Source: an uncultured Ulvibacter sp.
GTDB taxonomy: Bacteria; Bacteroidota; Bacteroidia; Flavobacteriales; Flavobacteriaceae
Direction: 5' to 3'
DNA: 44,169 nucleotides
Assembly (NCBI GenBank): GCA_938041335.1
Contig: CALIAF010000049.1
Coordinates: 1-44,169 of the forward strand
Shown here: piece after piece, positions 6,470 to 16,100 of the stretch
Numbering within the stretch: the first letter of the stretch is position 1
Layout of the letters: each line of letters begins with the position of its first letter
Notes under the pieces: model-generated
What the model was told of the DNA's origin: nothing
Database searches by the model: none
Seen by the model: the letters and a program-made list of their open reading frames with translations, nothing else
Translations under genes and position numbers: made by a program

Positions 6470-6622
6470 ATTGCCGAAAACCTGACCCCAGCCCTAAAGG
6501 GTGGGTTTTCTGAAGCTGTTCTTAGCTTGAAGAATATACATGAAATTATTAAAGAACGATTGCGCGTGGACATCCCTTTAGGGATCGAGGGACAGCGTAA
6601 TGGCAAATCGAATAACCAATGA
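6470..6622 (+). repeat. DUF559-associated repeat, copy 3
   Basis: This is a third, more diverged copy: ATTGCCGAAAACC, the hairpin CCCAGCCCTAAAGGGTGGG with TTTT, then a DUF559 C-terminal frame from TTG 6527 (LKNIHEIIKERLRVDIP, then LGIEGQRNGK) to TGA 6620-6622. That stop again overlaps an ATG (6619-6621), which opens MIKFFR, a DUF6090-like start that stops after 16 codons (6667-6669). The 384-bp gap 6390-6773 holds this copy, the hairpin before it and promoter repeat B after it. Confidence 0.75.
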
Positions 6623-6669
6623 TAAAGTTCTTTAGATATAGCAACAACAACTTTGTAAGAGCTGCATAA
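6619..6669 (+). pseudogene. 16-codon DUF6090-like start fragment
   Basis: MIKFFR at the ATG 6619 matches the first residues of DUF6090-type proteins and the fragment at 4387. The frame then departs from the family and stops at TAA 6667-6669. It is too short to stand alone; the call rests on its position after repeat copy 3. Confidence 0.35.
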
Positions 6670-6718
6670 GAAATAAATCTTCCTATTTCATCCTAGTTAA
6701 CAATAGAGATGTGCTTTT

Positions 6719-6752
6719 GTCTTTCCCATAAAATGTGTATCTTTTTAGTCGC
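6719..6752 (+). promoter_or_regulatory. Promoter-region repeat, copy B
   Basis: Nearly identical to 3255-3289 (TAAAATGTGTATCTTTTTAG here). It ends 21 bp before the ATG at 6774, so it probably promotes that gene. Confidence 0.45.
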
Positions 6753-6773
6753 TAATCACCAAACCTTCGCGCT

Positions 6774-7256
6774 ATGACACTCACAGATGTACTTGATAAA
6801 AAGATTTCTAAAATTCGTTTTAACTATAGAGATGCTAGTGAAGATGGTTTGCAATGGTTTCAGTCGCAAATACGCTTGTCTAATGGCGACCTGTTTTTAA
6901 TGCCAAGCACGCCAGATACAAAGCAAAATCTCACGGAAGATTATGAACGCAACAAAAGGGATGACTTTACAACTGCAAAACGTTGTGGTCTAGCATCACG
7001 GTTGCTTTTTAAGAATAAGAAAATTGTAGATGTCCATTTCAAGTATTTAGATAATGAACCTTATGAAGATAGTCGTGCTATTTTTGAGTTAGAGAATGGA
7101 AAGTTTATTACCGAGAATGCCGTAGGACCTCAAGGTCTAACCGATATAGATCTCGTGGTAATGAATAAAAAACAGTATGAAGCCTCTAAAGATGAGGAGT
7201 TTGAATACCGTTCTTTGCGAAACGATATTTTAGTAATAGATTTAAGTAAAAAATAA
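6774..7256 (+). CDS. Unknown 160-residue soluble protein
   Basis: I do not recognise this protein. It has no signal peptide or membrane helix and is rich in charged residues. The middle contains strand-like stretches (IRLSNGDLFLMPSTPDT; KIVDVHFKYLDNEPYEDSRAIFELENGKFITE) that suggest a mixed alpha/beta fold, and it ends with a short strand and KK. It starts at an ATG 21 bp after a promoter-like repeat shared with the SH3 lipoprotein gene, which suggests the two genes may respond together. It lies next to the DUF559 repeat debris and may be accessory. The reading frame is intact and codon use looks like its neighbours. Confidence 0.7.
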   Translation: MTLTDVLDKKISKIRFNYRDASEDGLQWFQSQIRLSNGDLFLMPSTPDTKQNLTEDYERNKRDDFTTAKRCGLASRLLFKNKKIVDVHFKYLDNEPYEDSRAIFELENGKFITENAVGPQGLTDIDLVVMNKKQYEASKDEEFEYRSLRNDILVIDLSKK

Positions 7257-7459
7257 AAACAAATGAATTCTGTTAGGGCTCGTAGTAGTCATTTTCTCTT
7301 CTAGTGCTTTAATCGCTAGCAAAAATAATAGCTAAGTCGATTGCATAATGAGCCAGCCAATAGCAAACAAAGCAAACGATTGATTATTAAATTAAAGTGT
7401 AATTAAAACATTTTATTTAGTGCCAAAACATCTATTTAAGATCAAGTAAAGTTTAGTTT

Positions 7460-7873
7460 ATGAAGAAATTATTTTTAATCGTACTTATTGTTCCTCTTTT
7501 GTCTTTTTGTTATCAAACTACAACCAATAATTTTACTGGTAGATGGGCAGGGAATGAAAAGGGACAGGTAGGGTTTATTAACTTTGACACCAATGGTTTT
7601 GTAGAATTTGAGATTAATGGAGAGATTCTGGGTGGGAAAGAGTTTATTATGAAAGGAGAAAAACACCAAATGATTTATGAAATTGACCAAACTAAAGACC
7701 CTATAGAGGTGGATCTAATTATGGTCCATATTGCATCTCAAGAACAGAAAAAGTTGCCGGGTATTGCTAAGTTTATTACTAAAGATAAAATGGTTTTTGC
7801 GATGGCTTTTGAAGGGGATAGACCCACCAATTTTACGCAAGAAAACTCGATTAATCTCAAGAAGGTAGAGTAA
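7460..7873 (+). CDS. Exported small beta-rich protein, lipocalin-like
   Basis: The 137-residue protein starts with an N-terminal signal sequence (MKKLFLIVLIVPLLSFC). The Cys could be a lipobox, but Phe before it is unusual, so ordinary signal peptidase cleavage is equally possible. The mature part (FTGRWAGNEKGQVGFINFDTNGFVEFEINGE, then GGKEFIMKGEKHQMIYEID) has the repeated strand pattern of small lipocalin-like or TIGR03067-like domains. It likely acts in the periplasm or at the surface. No operon partner is visible: the neighbours are over 90 bp away and not obviously related. Export is confident, the fold is tentative and the role unknown. Confidence 0.7.
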   Translation: MKKLFLIVLIVPLLSFCYQTTTNNFTGRWAGNEKGQVGFINFDTNGFVEFEINGEILGGKEFIMKGEKHQMIYEIDQTKDPIEVDLIMVHIASQEQKKLPGIAKFITKDKMVFAMAFEGDRPTNFTQENSINLKKVE

Positions 7874-7974
7874 GTTACTTTTTTTCTCTTGTTAAGTATT
7901 GATTCATCCCTATAAAATTAGTCCCAACACTTTATATAAATATCTAGTTAAGTATCTTTACTTTCTATCTAAAG

Positions 7975-9828
7975 ATGGAATTCATGAAAGACATTAAAAT
8001 GCTAGATTATATTAAAGAAGTACTTGTGCACATGCCAAAAGACTGGCTTAGTCTAACGACCCACAGACTTGATATTTATGAGGAAAAGCGTGCTAAAAAA
8101 CAGTTTTTAGATCAGTTTGAAGACTTGTATAAGAATAACAATACCGCTACATCTTCATTAAGTGAATTACCAACCGCATATGATTATATTCGATTAGGGC
8201 ATCCTTTGTCTTGCGTGCTAGAGTGGGGGATTGCTTACCTAAATAAGTTGCCATCTGATAATGTGATAAGTTTTTCGTCACAGATCACGCCTATTTTAGC
8301 GATTTTAAGAAAGAATTTACTTGATAATAAAAACACCAGAATCCTTTATACCGGTGATTTACCAGCTTGTTTTAATGCCGAAATATTAAAAAACATTTAT
8401 AATTACACGTTTGATCTTATACAGATTGATACGGCAACAGAAATTGAAGCTTTTAATGGGAGTACCCTATTAATCAGTGGGCAAAATCAAATGGCAGCAA
8501 ATGCCTTACTAAATAACATAGATTTTTACATCAATCTATACCCGCAATTAGGGAGTATGCTTCTCGTAAACGGAAAACAAAATGAAGGGTATATCTCAGA
8601 TATCCAGCATGTACGCAGAAGAGAGACCATTGCAATGACCCCTATTAATTGTTTGACGGCCTTAGAAGCGTTGGTCTCACAGTTGGCAATACAAGCACGT
8701 AGTAGTGCATTTGCAGTAAATAAAGCCAGTGTGATTAATGTAATTAGTGAGATCACGAATGCCTATAGCCCAGCGGTTATAGCTTCTAGCGGACTCTCTA
8801 TGCAGTATGCAATTATGATGGGGATTATTCATGACGCGCAAATAAACCATCCTGGAAAAGCCATTAAATTTATAGTGCCTACTAACTGTTACGGGGGCAC
8901 CAATGACCAGGCTAGACGTGTGGCTGCCTGCCTTGATCATGTTGAAGTAATAGATTTAGCGGTAGATGGAGACCATGATATGGTACAAAGTATTGATGCT
9001 GTTCTAAATACAATGGCTCAAGAAGATGCATTGCCTTTTATTATTGCCGAAATACCAACCAACCCTCGAGTAGAAGTGCCAGACCTTTTACAATTAAAAG
9101 AGGTATTAGGTAAAGACCGTAAAACCAATAGCGGAATCACGGCTATTGATCCCGTATTTATTTTAGATCAAACTTTTTGTCCTAACGTACACTTTTTAGG
9201 GGACAGCGACATACTCGCATCCGTTAGAACGATATCGTATGCCAGTGGGTCTAAATTTCCTAGTGGTGGGCAATGTACGGCAGGGTATGCCGTGGCTAAT
9301 AAAAAAGCAGCAAGCTTGATGACTAAAATAGCATTGCATCTTGATATTTGTGATAACGAAGCTACAGCGCTACAGTATGAAATTTTGGCAAAGCAACTGC
9401 CTTCTATGAACCAGCGTATTAGCGATGCCTATGTCAATACACGTAAATTTGTAAACTATATACAAGAGGTGTTGCCTGCAGCAAAAATTAACTTTGTTTC
9501 TGAAACGTTAGCATCACAAGGGTTTACGCCGTCCGTTTTTTCATTAGACCTTCCAACAAAAGGAGACACAGATGCAGAAAGAGAAACCTATAAGAGAGCC
9601 TTAAACTTAAAGCTCATTAACTTAATGATTACAAAAATCCCTACTGAGAGTAAGTATTGTGTCAGTTATGGCCAGTTAAAGGGCTGTTATTGGACCATAC
9701 CGGCAACTTCTACACAAGGGACCACAAAAGAAGGAGATAAAGATTACATTGCCCGAGTATCATTATCCGGGAATATGGATCTCGAATTACATAAAAAAGT
9801 ATTTTTGGAGTTTGTGGCGAGTATTTGA
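7975..9828 (+). CDS. PLP-dependent Cys/Met metabolism-type enzyme with long N-terminal extension
   Basis: The last ~370 of 617 residues look like the cystathionine gamma-synthase/beta-lyase (Cys/Met metabolism PLP enzyme) fold. K427 in SYASGSKFPSGGQ is the likely Schiff-base lysine, with the SxxxKF.GG pattern of the family and PTNCYGGTNDQ as the cofactor phosphate region. Ordinary members are near 400 residues. Here about 220 residues precede, including a stretch (residues 65-215) that has its own alpha/beta look (ITPILAILRKNLL, then ILYTGDLP). The reaction is likely on a sulfur amino acid, but the substrate is not readable. Start codons at 7975 and 7984 are both possible. A TATCTTTA box near 7953 may be its promoter. 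Confidence 0.75.
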   Translation: MEFMKDIKMLDYIKEVLVHMPKDWLSLTTHRLDIYEEKRAKKQFLDQFEDLYKNNNTATSSLSELPTAYDYIRLGHPLSCVLEWGIAYLNKLPSDNVISFSSQITPILAILRKNLLDNKNTRILYTGDLPACFNAEILKNIYNYTFDLIQIDTATEIEAFNGSTLLISGQNQMAANALLNNIDFYINLYPQLGSMLLVNGKQNEGYISDIQHVRRRETIAMTPINCLTALEALVSQLAIQARSSAFAVNKASVINVISEITNAYSPAVIASSGLSMQYAIMMGIIHDAQINHPGKAIKFIVPTNCYGGTNDQARRVAACLDHVEVIDLAVDGDHDMVQSIDAVLNTMAQEDALPFIIAEIPTNPRVEVPDLLQLKEVLGKDRKTNSGITAIDPVFILDQTFCPNVHFLGDSDILASVRTISYASGSKFPSGGQCTAGYAVANKKAASLMTKIALHLDICDNEATALQYEILAKQLPSMNQRISDAYVNTRKFVNYIQEVLPAAKINFVSETLASQGFTPSVFSLDLPTKGDTDAERETYKRALNLKLINLMITKIPTESKYCVSYGQLKGCYWTIPATSTQGTTKEGDKDYIARVSLSGNMDLELHKKVFLEFVASI

Positions 9829-10003
9829 TCCCGTTGGAAGAAGTAAATACTGAAATTTTGAAAGCTTTTAGGGCATTACAAAAAAAAAATATACGATTCC
9901 ATAGTCTTATAAATGATTAAGGTAAAACCTACCTTTATAGAAATTCTGTTAACTAATTTAAGCACATCATTTAGTGTGTGTTTCAGATGTAAATGACATT
10001 ACT

Positions 10004-10011
10004 TAGATTTG
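10004..10011 (+). promoter_or_regulatory. -7 promoter box of the desaturase gene
   Basis: TAGATTTG fits TAnnTTTG and lies 48 bp before the ATG at 10060. Nothing else was seen in the gap 9829-10059. Confidence 0.45.
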
Positions 10012-10059
10012 CATAACATTTAATCTGCGTACAAGAAATAAAATTTAAAACACATTACT

Positions 10060-11025
10060 ATGCTTTCAGGAAAAGAATTAATCCTTGCTACCCGGAGTTT
10101 TGCAAAAGAAGATGTGAAAAAAAGCTGGTTTTATACCATTCAAACCTTTTCACTCCTGTTGTTTTCTTTAGCAGGAGTCGTGCTCTTAGACTATGTAGTG
10201 CTACAAATTTTTCTTTCGATTATCAGTGGTTTATTAATTGTTAGAACCTTTGTTTTATATCACGATTATATGCACGAAGCCATTCTAAGGAAATCTAAGC
10301 TTGCTAATGTATTATTTCAGATATTTGGGGTTTTAGTGCTCGCTCCTAAAAGTGTTTGGAAAAGTTCGCACAACTTTCACCATCAAAACAATTCAAAATT
10401 AAGACTTTCTGCCATCGGTTCCTACCTCATTTTTTCAAAGGAGAAGTTCGAGAAAAGTTCGAAAAAGGTGCAATTAAAATACCTTTTTATGCGCCACCCA
10501 ATTACCATTTTATTTGGGTATATTTTCACCTTTCTTATTGGAATGTGCATCAACCCGCTGAGGGTTAATTTCAAGAAGCATTATGATTCTCTTTTGGCCT
10601 TACTAGTGCATCTCGCATTATATATCATTTCTTTATATTTCTTTGGATTATTAATAACCCTATTACTCATCACAGTACCCAATTTTATAGCAGGGGCATC
10701 AGGAGCTTATTTATTTTATATCCAACATAATTTTCCTAATGCAAAATTTAAAAGCAACATTGAATGGACGTACGAAGGAGCCGCTTTAGAATCCTCCAGT
10801 TTTCTTAATGCGCATCCTATGGTGCATTGGTTTATTGCAAATATAGGATACCATCATATTCACCATTTAAATGCTCGAATCCCGTTTTATCGACTCCCAG
10901 AAGTAATGGAACACTTTCCAGAACTCCAGAAACCTAAAACTACTTCCTTAAGCTTCTCAGAGATTAGAGCCTGTCTAAGATTAAAGGTATGGGACATAGA
11001 GCTACAAAAAATGACAGGAGTTTAA
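10060..11025 (+). CDS. Membrane fatty acid desaturase
   Basis: The 321-residue protein has the three histidine boxes of membrane di-iron desaturases: H68-DYM-H72, H104-NF-H107-H108 and H265-H266-I-H268-H269. Hydrophobic segments lie around 28-62, 145-165, 176-206 and 205-222. These enzymes insert a double bond into acyl chains of lipids using molecular oxygen. The pattern WKSSHNFHHQNN and IGYHHIHHLNARIPFYRLPE is typical of the Delta12/acyl-lipid branch. A role in membrane fluidity fits, although a carotenoid substrate cannot be fully excluded. It is a single-gene unit facing an acyl-CoA synthetase gene across a shared terminator. The family call is firm, regiospecificity unknown. Confidence 0.92.
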   Translation: MLSGKELILATRSFAKEDVKKSWFYTIQTFSLLLFSLAGVVLLDYVVLQIFLSIISGLLIVRTFVLYHDYMHEAILRKSKLANVLFQIFGVLVLAPKSVWKSSHNFHHQNNSKLRLSAIGSYLIFSKEKFEKSSKKVQLKYLFMRHPITILFGYIFTFLIGMCINPLRVNFKKHYDSLLALLVHLALYIISLYFFGLLITLLLITVPNFIAGASGAYLFYIQHNFPNAKFKSNIEWTYEGAALESSSFLNAHPMVHWFIANIGYHHIHHLNARIPFYRLPEVMEHFPELQKPKTTSLSFSEIRACLRLKVWDIELQKMTGV

Positions 11026-11086
11026 CATCCATTTGCATTCATTTTTCGAATCGATACAACTAGTTGCGATTGCTCCAAAAAAAAAA

Positions 11087-11118
11087 TGAAACCAAGTAAA
11101 CTTGATTTCATTTTTTTT
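11087..11118. terminator. Bidirectional terminator between desaturase and acyl-CoA synthetase genes
   Basis: TGAAACCAAG / CTTGATTTCA forms a 10-bp stem with a TAAA loop. It has A-runs on the left and T-runs on the right, so it can act for both convergent genes. The single mismatch is a G-U pair in minus-strand RNA. Confidence 0.85.
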
Positions 11119-11155
11119 AACTTAATAACATTTCCGAAGAAAGTGAAGCGCACTA

Positions 11156-12934
11156 CTAACGCCCGTATAACATTTCATATAGATCGTTATACTTCGCTTT
11201 GATCACTTTACGTTTTGGTTTCATAGTAGGAGTGAGGTGACCGCCTTCTATACTCCAAACATCTGGTGTAAGCTGGAAGGTTTTAATCTTTTCCCATTTA
11301 CCAAATTTCTCATTGTAAGTATCGATTTCTGTCTGGATATAGCCACGTAAAGTTTCATCTTTACAAGCAACTGAGCTGTCTGAAGATAAATTAACTTCTG
11401 CTTCTTTTTTCCATTCTTCTATGTACTCCCAGTTAGGCTGTATCAATGCAGAAGGCATCTTCTCACCATCACCAACCACTAAGATCTGCTCAATGAATAA
11501 AGATTGCTTCATCGCATTCTCAATAAGCTGTGGTGCTACATATTTACCACCACTGGTCTTAAACATAGATTTTTTACGATCTGTAATTTTTAAGAAACCA
11601 TCGCTATCTACAACACCGATATCACCGGTATGAAAATATCCATTTTTAAGTACTTCTGCTGTTTGATCTGGGTCTTTATAATACCCCATCATTACTTGCT
11701 TACCTTGAATAAGAATCTCACCGTCTTCTGCGATTTTAATCTCTGTGTCTGGTAATGCTTTACCAACAGTTCCAATTCTAAAACCGTTATTACGTATATC
11801 GTTTACTGTACACACTGGAGAGGTTTCTGTTAGACCATAGCCTTCCATTACGGGGCACCCCGCTGCATTAAATACTCTAGCAAGCCTTGGTTGCAATGCA
11901 GCAGAACCAGAAGCAATCGCTTTTAAGTTACCACCAAGAGCTTCTTGCCACTTGCTAAAAATAAGATTACGTGCAACGCCTAGCTTAGTTTCATACCACC
12001 AACCGTTCTTTCCGTAGGGTTCCCATTTTAATCCCAGATCTACTGCCCAGAAAAAGAGTTTTTTCTTTACGCCAGTTAAAGCCGTTCCTTTTGCGATAAT
12101 TTTATCATATACCTTCTCTAATAAACGCGGTACAGCACTCATTACATCTGGATGAATCTCTTGTAAGTTTTCACTAATCGTTTCTAGACTTTCGGCAAAA
12201 TAGATGCTCGTTCCTGTATACTGGTACATGTAAAGAAGCATACGCTCATAAATATGACATACAGGTAAAAAGCTAAGTGCCTTTGCGTTTCCTTGTTCTA
12301 TTGGGAGTCTCCCTTCACTATGCATTGCATTTGAGGCAATGTTTTTATGGCTTAGCATTACGCCTTTAGGTCTTCCTGTCGTACCAGAAGTATATATTAA
12401 GGTAGCAAGATCGTCTTCTTTTACAGCAGCCATTCTTTTTTCTACTTCTTCTTGTAAGTCCATATTCTCGTTCCCAAGATCAATTACTTCTTGAAAATTA
12501 GGCGTGCCTGCAATCTCATCAAAGCAATACACCGCTTTTAAAGATGGAATGTTTGCTTTACATTTTTCTACTTTGTCACGTACTTCTTGACAAGAAACAA
12601 AAACATAGGTAGATTCAGAATGATTTAAAACATATTCGTATTCGTCAGCACTAATTGTAGGGTAGATAGGTACATCTTGAGCTCCCGTTTGTAGAATTCC
12701 TATATCACAGATATTCCATTCTGTTCTATTAGTCATAGAGATGATTGCAATCTTGTCATTGGGTTGGACACCAAGTTTTACTAATCCACGACTTATCGCA
12801 TTCGCTTTATCTATATATTCTGTAATGGAGGTTTTTACCCATTCACCGTTTACTTTTGTTACTAAGGCGTCCTCTTTCGGGTATCTTTCCTGTTGGTAAT
12901 ATGGAAAGTCAAATAGTCTTTTTACTTCAATCAT
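11156..12934 (-). CDS. Long-chain acyl-CoA synthetase (AMP-forming)
   Basis: This 592-residue AMP-binding enzyme activates fatty acids with ATP and CoA. The P-loop-like motif YTSGTTGRPKGVM is at 181-193. The GYGLTE adenylation motif and the later YFHTGDIG and ITDRKKSMFKTSGGKYVAP segments are all present in order, the last giving the usual C-terminal catalytic lysine region. Length and the CHIYERM segment fit the long-chain (FAA1-like) group rather than acetyl- or aryl-CoA ligases. It probably acts at the inner membrane face, feeding phospholipid synthesis or beta-oxidation. It faces the desaturase gene, a plausible lipid-metabolism pairing. The ATG at 12934 gives the expected N-terminus. Chain-length preference is inferred. 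Confidence 0.92.
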   Translation of the reverse strand: MIEVKRLFDFPYYQQERYPKEDALVTKVNGEWVKTSITEYIDKANAISRGLVKLGVQPNDKIAIISMTNRTEWNICDIGILQTGAQDVPIYPTISADEYEYVLNHSESTYVFVSCQEVRDKVEKCKANIPSLKAVYCFDEIAGTPNFQEVIDLGNENMDLQEEVEKRMAAVKEDDLATLIYTSGTTGRPKGVMLSHKNIASNAMHSEGRLPIEQGNAKALSFLPVCHIYERMLLYMYQYTGTSIYFAESLETISENLQEIHPDVMSAVPRLLEKVYDKIIAKGTALTGVKKKLFFWAVDLGLKWEPYGKNGWWYETKLGVARNLIFSKWQEALGGNLKAIASGSAALQPRLARVFNAAGCPVMEGYGLTETSPVCTVNDIRNNGFRIGTVGKALPDTEIKIAEDGEILIQGKQVMMGYYKDPDQTAEVLKNGYFHTGDIGVVDSDGFLKITDRKKSMFKTSGGKYVAPQLIENAMKQSLFIEQILVVGDGEKMPSALIQPNWEYIEEWKKEAEVNLSSDSSVACKDETLRGYIQTEIDTYNEKFGKWEKIKTFQLTPDVWSIEGGHLTPTMKPKRKVIKAKYNDLYEMLYGR

Positions 12935-13100
12935 ATTTTAGGTCTAGTTTAAAGTCAAAATATATAAAAAAAATATGAGTTAAGTTGCACCTTGGTATAA
13001 ACTTAATTATTTGATTAGTTATGAAGGATATACGGCGATTGCGCCCTCATAAACGCAAATAAATGATCATTTTATTTTCTTCTGAAATAGGAAAAACATA

Positions 13101-13136
13101 AAAAAAGCGCAATTAATTGAATAATTACGCTTTTTT
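13101..13136 (-). terminator. Terminator of purL
   Basis: The stem AAAAAAGCG.AATTA pairs with TAATT.CGCTTTTTT around a short loop (one internal mismatch). It lies 21 bp past the purL stop, with a T-run in minus-strand RNA. Confidence 0.7.
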
Positions 13137-13156
13137 TGATTCAAAATAACATCAAT

Positions 13157-16100
13157 TTACCTGTTTTCTAACCACTTTCTCGCATTGACAAAACCCGCTA
13201 ACCATGGCGTCACGACATCGTTTCTATCTGTAGGGTAGTGCCCCCAGTTCCAAGGGAATGTAGAGCGCTCCAAGTGTGGCATCATGACTAAGTGTCTTCC
13301 CGTTTTATCGGTCATCATGGCAGTGTTAAAATCACTTCCGTTTGGATTGGAAGGAAAACCTTCATACCCATATTTACCAACGATATTGTAGTTTGATTCT
13401 TCCTTCGGAAATGAGAATTTTCCCTCGCCGTGTGCTGCCCAAATACCTAAGGTGCTGCCTTCAAGACTAGATAACATAACCGAATTATTCTTCTGTATTT
13501 TTACGGAAGTAAATGAACATTCAAACTTGCCGCTATCATTATGCAGCATTTTTGGTTTCTCTGTATCATCTGGTGTTAATAAGCCTAACTCGACAAAGAG
13601 TTGGCAACCATTACATACTCCTAATGATAGCGTGTCATCTTTTGCAAAAAAGTCTTTAAGTGCTTTATTGGCTTTTTCATTATATAAAAATGCTCCTGCC
13701 CAGCCTTTTGCAGAACCCAGCACATCACTGTTTGAGAATCCTCCTACCGCAGCAATAAATTGTATGTCTTCTAGTGTTTCGCGACCGCTTATTAAGTCTG
13801 TCATGTGAACATCTTTCACATCAAAACCAGCTAAGTACATGGCATTTGCCATCTCACGTTCACTGTTACTTCCTTTTTCTCTAATAATGGCCGCTTTTAT
13901 ACGCTCCCCTTTTGGAGCAGCAGGCAATTGTCCTGTAAAGTGTTCTGGGAATGTAAATGTTAAGGGTTGAGTTTTATAATTTTCAAATCTCGCCTTTGCT
14001 TGGTTTCCGCTTTGCTTTTGATCTAATAAATAGGACGTTTTGTACCAGGTATCGCGCATTTCGGCAATATCAAATAAGACCTCTTGCCCGCCTAATCTTA
14101 ACTGCAGTGCTGTGGTTTTTGCAACTTGACCTAAGGTATGGAAAGTAATATCATTAGTAGTCAATGCTTTTTCAAATACCGAGTTATCAGCCGCTTGGAT
14201 GACAATCCCGCAATTTTCTGCAAAAAGAATTTTTACAAAGTCATCGCCAAGTCCTGTTAAATCTAACTTAGCTCCCGTATTCGTATTTCCGAAGAACAAC
14301 TCTAACAGCGTTGTAATCAATCCACCTGAGGCCACATCGTGCCCAGCTACAATTTGATTATCCTTTATTAAAGTTTGTATCGTATTAAAAACCGTCTTCA
14401 CGTACTCCGCACTTTTCACCGTAGGAGCATCGGTACCTATCGCACTTAAAACTTGTCCAAAAGAAGATCCTCCTAATTTAAAGTCGTCTTGCGAAATATT
14501 GATATAGTATAGGTTTCCTTTGCCCAATTGAGCAACAGGCTCTACCACTTTCTTAATATCACTGCAATGTCCAGCAGCAGAAATAATCACCGTACCTGGA
14601 GAGATCACTTCTTCATCCTTGTATTTCTGTTTCATGGATAACGAATCTTTACCCGTGGGTACATTGATACCCAGATCAATACTAAATTCGCTAATGGCTT
14701 CTACTGCTTGATATAGTCTTGCATCTTCGCCCTCGTTGTTGCAAGGCCACATCCAGTTTGCAGATAATGAGATGCTTTTAAGTCCTTGTTCTAGTGGAGC
14801 CCAAATGATATTTGTTAGTGATTCTGTGATAGAATTACGAGCCCCAGCGACGGGATCAATTAATCCAGAAATAGGGGAGTGTCCTATACTTGTGGCCACA
14901 CCATTTTCACCTTTATAATCTAGAGCCATCACCCCACAATTATTAAGTGGTACTTGCAATGGTCCAGCACATTGTTGTTTTGCCACTTTACCCGTTACAC
15001 AGCGGTCTACTTTATTAGTAAGCCAGTCTTTACAAGCAACAGCTTCCATTTGTAATACTTGTTTCAAGTACCTTGGTATTTCTGAAACATCATAACTCGC
15101 GTTTCTGTAATCGCGAATTACCGTTTTGTCATTCATTATGGTCTTAGGAGAACTCCCGAAAAAATCTTCTAAAGCATAATCCATAGGTGTCTCACCTGTT
15201 GTTTTACTTTTAAAAGTAAAGCGGTGATCCCCTGTTACTTCACCTACTTCATACATAGGAGAACGTTCTCTGTCTGCTACACGCTGTAAGGTGTCTATGT
15301 CTTTTTCTGCTATCACAAGACCCATACGTTCTTGAGATTCATTACCAATAATTTCTTTTGCCGAAAGCGTAGGATCACCAACAGGTAATTTGTCAAGATC
15401 AATTAATCCGCCAGTATCTTCTACGAGTTCGCTTAAGCAGTTAAGGTGTCCACCTGCGCCATGATCGTGAATAGAAACAATAGGATTAATGTCGCTCTCT
15501 ACCATTCCGCGTACGGCATTTGCTGCACGTTTTTGCATTTCTGGATTAGAACGTTGTATCGCATTTAACTCAATACCACTAGAAAACTCTCCAGTATCTG
15601 CGCTAGATACCGCAGCACCTCCCATTCCTATTCTATAATTTTCTCCTCCTAATAATACTACCTTATCACCAGTTTGTGGGGTATCTTTTAATGCTTGATC
15701 GGCTTTACCATAACCAATACCACCGGCCATCATAATTACTTTGTCAAAGCCTAGTTTGCGAGCGTGTTCTTCATGCTCAAAAGTGAGTACAGAGCCAGTA
15801 ATTAATGGCTGTCCAAATTTGTTTCCGAAATCTGAAGCTCCATTACTTGCCTTAATTAATATGTCTAAAGGTGTCTGGTATAACCAATCTCTGGGTTTCA
15901 TTGTTTTTTCCCAAGGCTTCTCATTGTTCAATCTTGAGTAAGAAGTCATATAAACAGCAGTACCTGCTAAAGGCAAAGAACCTTTACCACCGGCGAGTCT
16001 GTCTCTTATTTCGCCACCACTTCCTGTGGCAGCACCGTTAAAAGGCTCTACCGTTGTAGGGAAATTATGTGTTTCTGCCTTTAAAGAAATCACACTTTCA

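Noticed and set aside
4230-6622. CRISPR-like array
   Set aside because: The repeats are about 150 bp, only three, unevenly spaced, and carry coding remnants; there is no regular spacer pattern and no cas gene.
8677-8940. Minus-strand ORF with Cys/His residues inside the PLP enzyme gene
   Set aside because: It is a mirror of a conserved coding region, with no start context or recognisable domain.
10356-10568. Second ORF inside the desaturase gene
   Set aside because: It lies in a shifted frame over the histidine-box region and looks like a by-product of that coding sequence.
13452-13808. Plus-strand ORF inside purL
   Set aside because: It is open only because of the opposite coding frame, with no motif or promoter.
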